A stretch of 64,000 nucleotides of DNA from Streptococcus gallolyticus subsp. gallolyticus DSM 16831. Its GTDB lineage: Bacteria > Bacillota > Bacilli > Lactobacillales > Streptococcaceae. A model generated the notes under the pieces. It did no database searches. It saw only the letters and a program-made list of their open reading frames with translations, and was not told the origin of the DNA. The stretch's first letter is position 1. Each line of letters starts with the position of its first letter. A program made the translations under genes and the position numbers. The stretch is taken from contig NZ_CP018822.1 in the NCBI RefSeq assembly GCF_002000985.1, positions 1,940,001 through 2,004,000 on the forward strand, given 5' to 3'. Positions 53,406-60,334 of the stretch are shown here, piece after piece.

Positions 53406-53660
53406 TTATCGTTGTTTTTGGCGGCAATAAACAGTAAAACGTTCTTTTTGCTTGGCAATTTTTTGATCAATAGCCGTAACATCTTTACGATCACGAAGTC
53501 GTACGCAACGTTCTTTTTCAAGACTGGCTAACTTTTTCTTAATTGTCAAGATTTTCTCTGCATCTTCTTCTGACAACTTGGCACACGGTTTAGTGTTTGC
53601 GTCATCTAAATATTTTTGATGCATTTGATGTAATTTTTCACGAACCGTTACGGTTTGCAT
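53406..53660 (-). CDS. Small helical protein of unknown function
   Basis: 84 aa, highly charged, likely a coiled coil: VREKLHQMHQKYLDDANTKP, then EDAEKILTIKKKLASLEKERCVRLRDRKDV. Only two Cys. ATG 53660 is five bp past the methyltransferase stop, so it is in the mnmL-mnmM operon. No family recognised. Confidence 0.6.
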   Translation of the reverse strand: MQTVTVREKLHQMHQKYLDDANTKPCAKLSEEDAEKILTIKKKLASLEKERCVRLRDRKDVTAIDQKIAKQKERFTVYCRQKQR

Positions 53661-53665
53661 AATGC

Positions 53666-54229
53666 TTAACTCTCTTTCGACTGTTTTAATTTTTCAATCA
53701 TCACTAAAAATGGTGGTTGATTAATTTGGTTTAAAGGTTGATACAGCATGGCAGTAAAAAGCCTTTGGTCTAGCTGATTGACATATTCTAGCACAGCATC
53801 TTTTTCCATGTCGCCGCCCTCATGTCCATAGTAAATCATGATAGCTAAGCGACCACCAACCTCAAGCTTTTTTAAAATTTTCTCCACAGCAATCAAGGTT
53901 GTGTCAGGTTTAGTGATAACCGTTTTATCAGCACTTGGCAAATACCCTAGATTGAAAATAGCTACGCGAATTGGTTGATTCACATAATGGTCAATATGTT
54001 GATGCCCATCCAAAATTAAATGAGCGTTGTGAATTTCTTGTTTTTCTAAACGTTCTTTCGTGCTTTGCAAAGCTTGTTCTTGCACATCAAAAGCATAAAC
54101 TTCTTTAGCATGCTGGGCAAGAAAAGCTGTGTCATTGCCATTTCCCATGGTCGCATCAACTGCAATAGCTTGTTCATCCAAAACTTCAGCTAAAAAATCA
54201 TGAGATAAATGCAAAGGACGTTTTATCAT
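53666..54229 (-). CDS. mnmM: tRNA methyltransferase, MnmM (YtqB) type
   Basis: 187 aa class I SAM methyltransferase. Motif I VDATMGNGNDTAFLA, later FNLGYLPSADK (the NPPY-like block is NLGYLP) and MIYYGHEGGDMEKDAVL match YtqB. In B. subtilis YtqB has been assigned as MnmM, the last step to 5-methylaminomethyl-2-thiouridine in tRNA wobble position 34, with YtqA (next gene) as the radical SAM partner. The start overlaps the mnmL stop (ATGA). Confidence 0.85.
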   Translation of the reverse strand: MIKRPLHLSHDFLAEVLDEQAIAVDATMGNGNDTAFLAQHAKEVYAFDVQEQALQSTKERLEKQEIHNAHLILDGHQHIDHYVNQPIRVAIFNLGYLPSADKTVITKPDTTLIAVEKILKKLEVGGRLAIMIYYGHEGGDMEKDAVLEYVNQLDQRLFTAMLYQPLNQINQPPFLVMIEKLKQSKES

Positions 54230-55167
54230 AACACGACCTCCTTATTTTCTAGCTTACACCCTTGATAAGAACCACGGCGGTCCATTTCTTGATCAATGGC
54301 ATTTAAGACTTCCCATTTTTTAAGACTCCACATTGGACCAATGAGCATATCGCGCGGAGCGTCACCTGTAATACGATGAATAATGATATTTTTGGGAATA
54401 ATCTCCAGTTGGTCACAGATGATATTAACATATTCTTCCATACCCAGCAATTTTAAACGCCCTTCATGGTAATCACGTTGCATTTTCGTACTTGTCATCA
54501 AATGCAATAAATGAAGCTTAATCCCGTCAATTTCATTATCTGTCACACAACGTCTGACATTTTCAATCATCATGTCATGCGTTTCGCCAGGCAGACCATT
54601 AATCAAATGTGAAACAATCTCAACTTTCGGCGCTAACTGACGCAGGCGTTTAACCGTTTCAACGTAAAGGTCATAAGTATGCGCGCGATTAATGATTTTG
54701 GATGTTTCATCATAAGTTGTTTGCAAACCAAGTTCAACCGTTACGTGCATACGATCAGAAAGCTCAGCAATATAAGCAATCGTCTCATCTGGCAAGCAAT
54801 CTGGACGCGTCCCAATATTGATACCAACCACCCCAGGTTCATTAATGGCTTGCTCATAACGCTCACGAATGACATCTACGGTATCATGCGTATTTGTGAA
54901 ATTTTGAAAATAAACCAAATATTTCTTAACATCTGGCCATTTGCGGTGCATGAAATCAATTTCCTTGTAAAATTGGTCACGAATCGGTGCGTCAGGAGCA
55001 ACAATCGCATCTCCTGAACCAGATACGGTACAAAATGTACAGCCACCATGTGCGACCGTACCATCTCGATTTGGACAATCAAAGCCCGCATCGATAGGAA
55101 CTTTAAAAATCTTCTCCCCAAAAATCTGACGATAATAATCATTTAAAGTATTATAACGCTTTTTCAT
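54226..55167 (-). CDS. mnmL: Radical SAM protein, MnmL (YtqA) type
   Basis: 313 aa, TIGR01212-like. Radical SAM cysteines in GFDCPNRDGTVAHGGCTFC with a wider first spacing than the classical CxxxCxxC; then FQNFTNTHDTVDVIRERYEQAI and NIGTRPDCLPDETIAYIAEL. Proposed to act with MnmM in forming the wobble base. Translationally coupled to the methyltransferase. The gene-name assignment rests on memory of the B. subtilis work. Confidence 0.85.
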   Translation of the reverse strand: MKKRYNTLNDYYRQIFGEKIFKVPIDAGFDCPNRDGTVAHGGCTFCTVSGSGDAIVAPDAPIRDQFYKEIDFMHRKWPDVKKYLVYFQNFTNTHDTVDVIRERYEQAINEPGVVGINIGTRPDCLPDETIAYIAELSDRMHVTVELGLQTTYDETSKIINRAHTYDLYVETVKRLRQLAPKVEIVSHLINGLPGETHDMMIENVRRCVTDNEIDGIKLHLLHLMTSTKMQRDYHEGRLKLLGMEEYVNIICDQLEIIPKNIIIHRITGDAPRDMLIGPMWSLKKWEVLNAIDQEMDRRGSYQGCKLENKEVVL

Positions 55168-55237
55168 AGCTTATATTATAACACTTTCCCCAAAACAAAC
55201 AAACTCTTATCACTTGTCGTAAGCGTATTCTTAGCTA

Positions 55238-55263
55238 TAAAAAAGCTGGGATGACCCCAGCTC
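55238..55263 (-). terminator. PAP2 gene terminator
   Basis: Stem AGCTGGG/CCCAGCT (55244-55250, 55256-55262), minus-strand T-run. Confidence 0.85.
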
Positions 55264-55288
55264 ATTTGTTATCTCATTCTAATTTATC

Positions 55289-55945
55289 TCACTCTTGTTT
55301 TCCTTGGAAACGCCATTCAAAGCGTTTTTTATCATAAAATGGATAGGTTGCGGCTGCGATAGCAAATGCTAGTAACCAACCTCCTAAAATGTCAGACGGA
55401 TAATGAACCCCTAAATAAATTCTTGAAAGTGCTGTTGTCAAAGCGATAACCACAACTAAAACTTGTAAGCAACGTTTGAGTGTCGTCTTGGTTAAGTGTT
55501 GTTCCATAATCACAACCAAGCTCAAAGCAACAACCATGGTCGCCGCAGCATGCCAACTCGGAAATGACGGTCCCATTGGCTTTGGAATGAGGTACTGAAT
55601 ACTTGGACGCGGACGATTATAAAGGTATTTAAAACCTGTTGAAAAAATGCCCATTAACACTAAATTCCCAGCTAGCAAAATAGCTTCTGCTTTCCACTTT
55701 TTCCAGAAATAAAATACAAAAGCAATGGCAAAGACATAAACAAAGATAAAAACTTCATGTCCAAAATTCGTTACGATTTTAAAGAAAGCTGTTGCATTGG
55801 CAGGAAGATCGCCACGAACACTTGTTTGAATGCTTGAGTCAATTCCAGCCAAAGTCTCAGGAAAGAATTTAACCAAATAGCCTAACATCATAAAAATGAC
55901 AAGAAAAAATGAAGCTCCTACAAGATAATTTTGTTTATGTTTCAT
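55289..55945 (-). CDS. PAP2 family membrane phosphatase
   Basis: 218 aa with five or six helices. PAP2 motifs: KYLYNRPRP (KX6RP), PSWHAAA (PSGH variant), and SRIYLGVHYPSD (SRX5HX3D). May hydrolyse undecaprenyl pyrophosphate or phosphatidic/phosphatidylglycerol phosphate; the motifs do not decide. Monocistronic. Confidence 0.92.
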   Translation of the reverse strand: MKHKQNYLVGASFFLVIFMMLGYLVKFFPETLAGIDSSIQTSVRGDLPANATAFFKIVTNFGHEVFIFVYVFAIAFVFYFWKKWKAEAILLAGNLVLMGIFSTGFKYLYNRPRPSIQYLIPKPMGPSFPSWHAAATMVVALSLVVIMEQHLTKTTLKRCLQVLVVVIALTTALSRIYLGVHYPSDILGGWLLAFAIAAATYPFYDKKRFEWRFQGKQE

Positions 55946-56066
55946 ATTACAATACCTTTTCTATCAAAATGTCATAAGTCTATTATACCTTAGTTAGTTT
56001 TCAAATCCCAGATAAATCCTCGAAAAATCTGTGGCAAAATTGTAGGAATTTATCATTCTAAACAGT

Positions 56067-56480
56067 TTACAAAATCATCAAAAGGCTTCCAACCACAATC
56101 AGCAAACACCCAAGCATTGACTTTAAAGTTAGCTGCTCATTTAGAAAAATGAAAGCTAAAATCAAGGTGATGACAACACTTAATTTATCTATCGAAGCTA
56201 CTTTTGAAGCGTCGCCCATTTGCAAAGCACGATAATAAAATAACCAAGAAGCACCAGTAGCAAGCCCAGACAATATCAAAAACAACCAACTTTTTCGGCT
56301 AATATCACCAATACCACTCTGAGCATTTGTGATGAAGACTATTCCCCAAGCCATAAAAACCACGACAACTGTTCTGATAGCTGTCGCTAAATTTGAATTG
56401 ACACCACTTATCCCAATTTTAGCTAAGATAGACGTTAACGCAGCAAATACCGCCGATAAAATCGCAAATAAAACCCACAT
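56067..56480 (-). CDS. Small EamA family transporter
   Basis: 137 aa with four or five helices, a single EamA repeat (WVLFAILSAVFAALTSILAKIGI, ALQMGDASKVASIDKLSVV), like EmrE-sized half transporters that dimerise. Substrate unknown. Translation probably begins at ATG 56480. Confidence 0.88.
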   Translation of the reverse strand: MWVLFAILSAVFAALTSILAKIGISGVNSNLATAIRTVVVVFMAWGIVFITNAQSGIGDISRKSWLFLILSGLATGASWLFYYRALQMGDASKVASIDKLSVVITLILAFIFLNEQLTLKSMLGCLLIVVGSLLMIL

Positions 56481-56559
56481 CTATTTTTCCTCACTTCAAT
56501 TAAAACTCACTTAAACTATACCATTTTTAAGCGTAAAGCAAGGGAGTGGGACAAATAAA

Positions 56560-56950
56560 ATCTCCAGTGGAGATTTTATTCATGAGCCTAGAAATTAAAA
56601 AGCGAATCGGTAGTTTCGTAGAAACTTGATTTCTCAGCAAGTCTTAATTTCTTGTTGCTGACCTAAAACAGTTCACTGAACTGTTTTTGACACTTACTTC
56701 GTAAGTTTTATTTCCCGATTATAAAGGTTCCCCGAACCTTTATAACCCACCCCCGCATGGCTCAAAAGGTTTGGGGAATCTTTCGAGGTGGGAAATGAAG
56801 TCAAGCGCAGCTTGATGTCAAATGGGTTGTAAAAGCTGATTTCTCAGCGCATTAGAACCCACTCAGCAGTGATTGATTGGCACTGAAGTGCCTAATCAAT
56901 TGTGCATGGGAAACTCTAAGTTGACTAAAGTCAACAGAGTTTCTCCAAAC
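56560..56950. repeat. Chain of short palindromes (hairpin cluster)
   Basis: A gene-free 390-bp stretch made of at least nine perfect inverted repeats with two- or three-base centres: AATCTCC-AGT-GGAGATT, AGTTTC-GTA-GAAACT, ACAGTTC-ACT-GAACTGT, ACTTAC-TTC-GTAAGT, AAGGTTC-CCC-GAACCTT, TCAAGC-GCA-GCTTGA, GGCACT-GA-AGTGCC, GTTGACT-AA-AGTCAAC. The first is joined to the CATGAGCCTAGAAATtAAAAAGCGA module of the interspersed repeat. Loops are tiny and arms all differ. No ORF. Confidence 0.75.
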
Positions 56951-56953
56951 TAC

Positions 56954-57015
56954 TGCGCCTTGTAAATAATAACTATATAAATAAAGAAGCTGAGTACTTT
57001 TGTCTCAGCCTTTTT
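56954..57015. repeat. Second copy of the cutC 3' end and terminator
   Basis: From TGCGcCTTGTAAATAATAAC through the terminator hairpin GCTGAG/CTCAGC and TTTTT it matches 17980-18041. No cutC lies upstream here. Read on the minus strand the hairpin has a U-rich tail, so it may terminate ribU. Confidence 0.8.
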
Positions 57016-57019
57016 CAAC

Positions 57020-57589
57020 TTAATCTATTTTTAAAATTGGTTTAAGGCAACTATATAAAATAAAGAATGTCACCGAAAAGATAATCCCTTCAATTAGGTT
57101 AAATGGAATGACCATGGCAAAGAGATAGTTTCCCAAACCTAAAATAGCAGAAATATCAAAATTCGCAAATTTGGCATAAAGTGGCACAGCGTAAACATAA
57201 TTAAGCACAAACATTGCCACGGTTAAGCCAAGCGTTCCCACGACTGATGCCAGTAGGTAATTTTTCAAGCTTGGTTTTTGGTTCCAAAGAATAGCTAGCG
57301 CTACTACAAAAACACCTAGAGCAACGACATTCATTGGCAAACCAATAATCGTTGAAATACCACCGTTATTTAGCAAAAGCTTTAGCAGAGTACGAAGAAT
57401 TAAAATTCCCAAAGCACTCTTCAAATCAAACATCACAAGCCCAACTAAAACAGGCAAAACTGAAAAATCAAACTGTAAAAAACTAGCTGACGGAATCAGT
57501 GGAAACTGAAGATACATCAGCAAAAAAGAAAGTGTTGATAAAATCGCAATATGAGCGATTTTACGCGTATTAGTCATTGTTTCAGGCAT
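57020..57589 (-). CDS. ribU: Riboflavin ECF transporter S component RibU
   Basis: 189 aa, six helices. The ECF S-component start ARKIAHIAILSTLSFLLMYLQFPLIP-like (KIAHIAILSTLSFLLMYLQFP), LLLNNGGISTIIGLPMNVV and NLIEGIIFSV are typical RibU. It binds riboflavin outside and works with a shared EcfAA'T module encoded elsewhere. SD GGAGGAA before ATG 57589, hidden in a hairpin, behind an FMN riboswitch. Confidence 0.95.
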   Translation of the reverse strand: MPETMTNTRKIAHIAILSTLSFLLMYLQFPLIPSASFLQFDFSVLPVLVGLVMFDLKSALGILILRTLLKLLLNNGGISTIIGLPMNVVALGVFVVALAILWNQKPSLKNYLLASVVGTLGLTVAMFVLNYVYAVPLYAKFANFDISAILGLGNYLFAMVIPFNLIEGIIFSVTFFILYSCLKPILKID

Positions 57590-57596
57590 AAAAAAG

Positions 57597-57624
57597 TTCC
57601 TCCAATTTTCTCAAATTGAAAGAA
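57597..57624 (-). promoter_or_regulatory. Hairpin sequestering the ribU Shine-Dalgarno
   Basis: On the minus strand a 12-bp stem (two wobble pairs) with a GAGA tetraloop includes all of GGAGGAA (57597-57603). Arms are 57613-57624 and 57597-57608. It probably forms the translational off state of the riboswitch. Confidence 0.65.
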
Positions 57625-57675
57625 GGCGTTCGAGTATGTGGTAGCATAACAAAAACAGCATAGCCAAACTCTTGG

Positions 57676-57926
57676 TCTTCTCCCATCCAGACTATACTGT
57701 CGGTTCTGGAATCGCACCAGATCAGCTGCCCTGCAGCTCGCGGACTTTAAATCACTCTCGTTCGTTTTCTAAACTAATTAAGTTGTTTAATCTTTTGCTT
57801 TTAGTCTAGGTGACAACCCGCAGACACAACTGACCTTAGGCAAGGGAAGTCAATGACGAATAAAAGCAAAAGGCAGACAACGAGAGGCAACACCGCCGGT
57901 CGGGAATTACACCCTGCCCTGAAGAC
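57676..57926 (-). ncRNA. FMN riboswitch (RFN element) with large insertion
   Basis: Conserved RFN blocks on the minus strand: CTTCAGGGCAGGGTG at 57910-57924, TTCCCGACCGGCGGT next, then after about 150 nt AGTCCGCGAGC, TCTGGTGCGATTCCAGAACCG and CAGTATAGTCTGGATGGGAG with GAAGA at 57677-57681. The long variable arm carries CTCTCGTT/AACGAGAG and the 11-bp pair TTTTGCTTTTA/TAAAAGCAAAA, so it is a folded stem, not junk. Represses ribU when FMN is high. Confidence 0.95.
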
Positions 57927-57932
57927 AATTCT

Positions 57933-57961
57933 AGAATAGCAAAAAAACAGCATTCGTGCAA
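57933..57961 (-). promoter_or_regulatory. ribU promoter
   Basis: Minus strand -35 TTGCAC (57956-57961), 17-nt spacer, -10 TATTCT (57933-57938). Predicted +1 coincides with the first bases of the aptamer. Confidence 0.65.
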
Positions 57962-57990
57962 TATTTTTCGCACAAAAACCTTGCTATTAT

Positions 57991-58017
57991 CAAAAAAACA
58001 GCCATTTTGACTGCTTT
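57991..58017 (-). terminator. trmL terminator
   Basis: Stem AGCAGTC/GGCTGTT (with wobbles, 58008-58014, 57997-58003), loop AAAAT, then seven T on the minus strand. Confidence 0.75.
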
Positions 58018-58025
58018 CATATGAT

Positions 58026-58571
58026 TTATTTTAATTTATCGTGTGCGTAAGTATGACTTAATTCTAAATTCGGAAAAGCTTGCTGACGAAGAGCTTCATA
58101 AACAATCATACAAACAGTATTTGATAAGTTTAGGCTACGAACGTGTTCATCATTCATCGGAATGCGAAGAGCTTTTTCAGGATTAGCTCGCATAAATTCT
58201 TCTGGCAAACCTTTATCTTCACGCCCAAAAAGGAAATAATGGTGCTTCCCGTCGTTATAATTTTCATCAGAATACACTTTGTTGGCAAATTTACTAATCA
58301 AATGAACCTCACCATCGCATTTTTCCATAAATTCATCCAAACTATCATAAAATGTCACATCAAGTTTGTCCCAATAATCCAACCCCGCGCGTTTCATTTT
58401 ACGGTCATCAATTGGGAATCCCATTGGACGAATAATGTGCAAAGGAGCGTTTGTCGCAGCGCAAGTTCTGGCAATATTTCCTGTATTTTGTGGAATTTGT
58501 GGTTGAAAAAGAACAATATGATTCATCGCTTTATTCGGTTCTTCGTGATAGTCAAGCTCTTCAATATTCAT
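58026..58571 (-). CDS. trmL: tRNA (cytidine(34)-2'-O)-methyltransferase
   Basis: 181 aa SPOUT methyltransferase for wobble C34/cmnm5U34 of tRNA-Leu. [36 protein letters not shown] is the N-terminal motif, with the trefoil-knot motifs FGREDKGLP and [15 protein letters not shown] at the C-terminus. Start ATG 58571 with AAAGGG; the ATG 45 nt further in lacks a ribosome site. A long leader with an attenuator-like hairpin precedes it. Confidence 0.93.
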   Translation of the reverse strand: MNIEELDYHEEPNKAMNHIVLFQPQIPQNTGNIARTCAATNAPLHIIRPMGFPIDDRKMKRAGLDYWDKLDVTFYDSLDEFMEKCDGEVHLISKFANKVYSDENYNDGKHHYFLFGREDKGLPEEFMRANPEKALRIPMNDEHVRSLNLSNTVCMIVYEALRQQAFPNLELSHTYAHDKLK

Positions 58572-58601
58572 AACTTACCCTTTCATTTCGACATAAAAAT
58601 A

Positions 58602-58642
58602 AACCACACTGCTCGGAGTCAAGCTCAGCAAACAATGTGGTT
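58602..58642 (-). promoter_or_regulatory. Attenuator-like hairpin in the trmL leader
   Basis: AACCAC pairs with GTGGTT (58602-58609 and 58637-58642 with inner pairs GCT/AGC), followed on the minus strand by TTTATTTTT, a terminator between promoter and gene. Just upstream a competing stem TAAATCA/TGATTTA surrounds 58653-58682. Confidence 0.5.
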
Positions 58643-58705
58643 GGCGGCGATTCATTAACTTAAATCATAACAGGTTTGATTTAAACTAACGAATTCTTGA
58701 TATTT

Positions 58706-58733
58706 ATTATAACACTTTAATAACTAAAGTCAA
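58706..58733 (-). promoter_or_regulatory. trmL promoter
   Basis: Minus strand -35 TTGACT (58728-58733), 16-nt spacer, extended -10 TGT-TATAAT (58706-58711). The leader is about 130 nt. Confidence 0.7.
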
Positions 58734-58972
58734 CGCATTTGACATGATTTTGTGATGTTTTTGCGTGTTTTTTCAAGAATTTTTGATTCTTTTCCTAAAA
58801 ATAACGGTTTCAATACTTTTCATTTCAATTTTTTTCAAAAAATATGAAACGCCCATTTTCACAGACGCTTCAGCGAAATATAACATTATTTTCTGTTAAC
58901 CGATATTTGCTTTCCAACTTTGAAATTAGGTTGGATTTCAGGACAAAGCCTATCGTTATCTATATCTGATAA
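58734..58972. other. AT-rich stretch without a recognised feature
   Basis: About 240 bp between the trmL promoter and the SDR stop. It has T-rich runs and a weak palindrome near 58955-58975, but no ORF, repeat-family unit or clear terminator for the SDR gene. Confidence 0.3.
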
Positions 58973-59728
58973 TTAGTGATTAAATAGTGGTTCACTAAGA
59001 TGAAATTCAAAAGTCTTAACATCCACTAAACCAACTGTTTGATTGCTTTGATATAGTTTAATCAGAAATTGTGCCATTTCTTCACTTGTATGATATTTAG
59101 AAAATGCTTCGTCATAATCATACTTATCAGAATCAGTAGCAATTTGTCCAAACTCCGTTTTTGTTGCTGCTGGTGCTAGAACTTTTGCTCTCAATAAATT
59201 GCGATTTTCTCTTAATTCTAGCGCTAAGCCTTCTGTAAATGAGCTAACATAAAACTTACTAGCACAATAAGTAACTGCATCAGGTACCATCATATAACCA
59301 CCTCTAGAAGAAACATTAATAAGTTGAGCACCTTCACAGTTCTTATAATCCCTTACATATAAGCTAGATAGTATTGTCAATGCCTCAATATTTAAGTGTA
59401 ACATTTCTAAAACTTTTTTTAGATTTTGATGTTCTACACTATCATAGTTCCCAAAGCCAGCATTATTTATCCACGTTTTTATGTGATACGATTTTAAATC
59501 TTCGTAAAGTTTAAAAACATTATAACTTTTAGAAAGATCAACAACCTTAATAATCACATCTAATTCTGGAAAATGTGACAAAATAGTCTCGCGTAATTCT
59601 TCTAATTTTTCTTGACGTCTAGCAACTAAGATAAGGTTACTTCCCAGCTTTGCAAATTGTTTTGCTGTTTCTGCTCCAATACCAGAACTTGCACCAGTAA
59701 TGCAAGTATAATCTTTTAGAATTTCCAT
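58973..59728 (-). CDS. Short-chain dehydrogenase/reductase, MerR-linked
   Basis: 251 aa classical SDR. Cofactor loop TGASSGIGAETAKQF, NNAGFGN (NNAG), Ser in INVSSRGG, catalytic YCASKFYVSSF (YxxxK), and VLAPAATKTEF. Substrate unknown. AGAGAGG before ATG 59728. The promoter carries the 19-bp spacer typical of MerR-activated genes; the MerR gene is divergent. Confidence 0.93.
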   Translation of the reverse strand: MEILKDYTCITGASSGIGAETAKQFAKLGSNLILVARRQEKLEELRETILSHFPELDVIIKVVDLSKSYNVFKLYEDLKSYHIKTWINNAGFGNYDSVEHQNLKKVLEMLHLNIEALTILSSLYVRDYKNCEGAQLINVSSRGGYMMVPDAVTYCASKFYVSSFTEGLALELRENRNLLRAKVLAPAATKTEFGQIATDSDKYDYDEAFSKYHTSEEMAQFLIKLYQSNQTVGLVDVKTFEFHLSEPLFNH

Positions 59729-59834
59729 TATTTTTATCCTCTCTGTACTTTTTTACTAAATATCATTGATAGTTTTTATGTCATAGCTTCACCACCTTAC
59801 GCTCAGATTGAATCAAATCTCTTTGATGTAAAGT

Positions 59835-59865
59835 ATTTTACATAGTAAAGTTAACTTTATGTCAA
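59835..59865 (-). promoter_or_regulatory. MerR-type promoter of the SDR gene
   Basis: Minus strand -35 TTGACA (59860-59865), 19-nt spacer, -10 TAAAAT (59835-59840). The spacer centre is AAAGTTAACTTT (a palindrome). A 19-bp spacer with a dyad in the middle is the MerR activator hallmark. A further palindrome TGTAAA-GTAT-TTTACA overlaps the -10. Confidence 0.85.
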
Positions 59866-59929
59866 GGATGAATAATATTTTTTTATTAATGTGGTAGAAT
59901 AATCAAAAATACCAGAAAAGGAGAAATAT

Positions 59930-60291
59930 ATGACTCACTATTCTATTGGAGAATTCGCTAAAAAGACAGGGTTGCCTATATCTACACTTCGTTACTACGA
60001 ACAAGAAAAACTTATTTACTCTCATAGAGAAAAAAATAATCGGAGATATTATAAAGAATCTGATATCGCATGGACTCAATTTATTATCAGACTAAAAAAA
60101 CGGGGATGTCAATAAAAAATATGCAAGAATATGCGAAGTTAAGATACCAAGGTGACTCTACTATTCCTAAACGACTAGAACTCTTATTTTTACAACTTGA
60201 TGAACTACACAGTCAACAGTCCGAAATTAACCAACATATCAATTTTCTTGAAAATAAAATAAAAACCTATTTAGGTATCAAGACTGATTAA
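59930..60291 (+). pseudogene. MerR family regulator, split by a frame change at an A7 tract
   Basis: Frame 0 from ATG 59930 (AAGGAGA ribosome site) gives the MerR helix-turn-helix (YSIGEFAKKTGLPISTLRYYEQEKLIYSHREKNNRRYY, then ESDIAW) and stops at 60113-60115 after RLKKRGCQ. The -1 frame continues perfectly: TGMSIKNMQEYAKLRYQGD and a C-terminal coiled coil to 60291. Joined they make about 120 aa, the usual size for small MerR regulators. The junction is CTA AAA AAA CGG, an in-frame A AAA AAA slippery heptamer (60094-60100), so it may be programmed frameshifting, transcriptional slippage or a one-base loss. Confidence 0.85.
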
Positions 60292-60302
60292 TCATTTAAC
60301 AT

Positions 60303-60329
60303 AAAAAAGCCCTGAAATTCAGGGCTTTA
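60303..60329. terminator. Bidirectional terminator, merR and kimA
   Basis: AAAGCCCTG/CAGGGCTTT (60306-60314, 60320-60328) with a 5-nt loop, T-run on the minus strand and T-rich on the plus. Confidence 0.88.
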
Positions 60330-60334
60330 TGCAT

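Noticed and set aside
60070..60291. Separate 73-aa gene downstream of the MerR fragment
   Set aside because: Its first part overlaps frame 0 and the rest is the natural C-terminal half of the MerR protein in the -1 frame; no ribosome site of its own.
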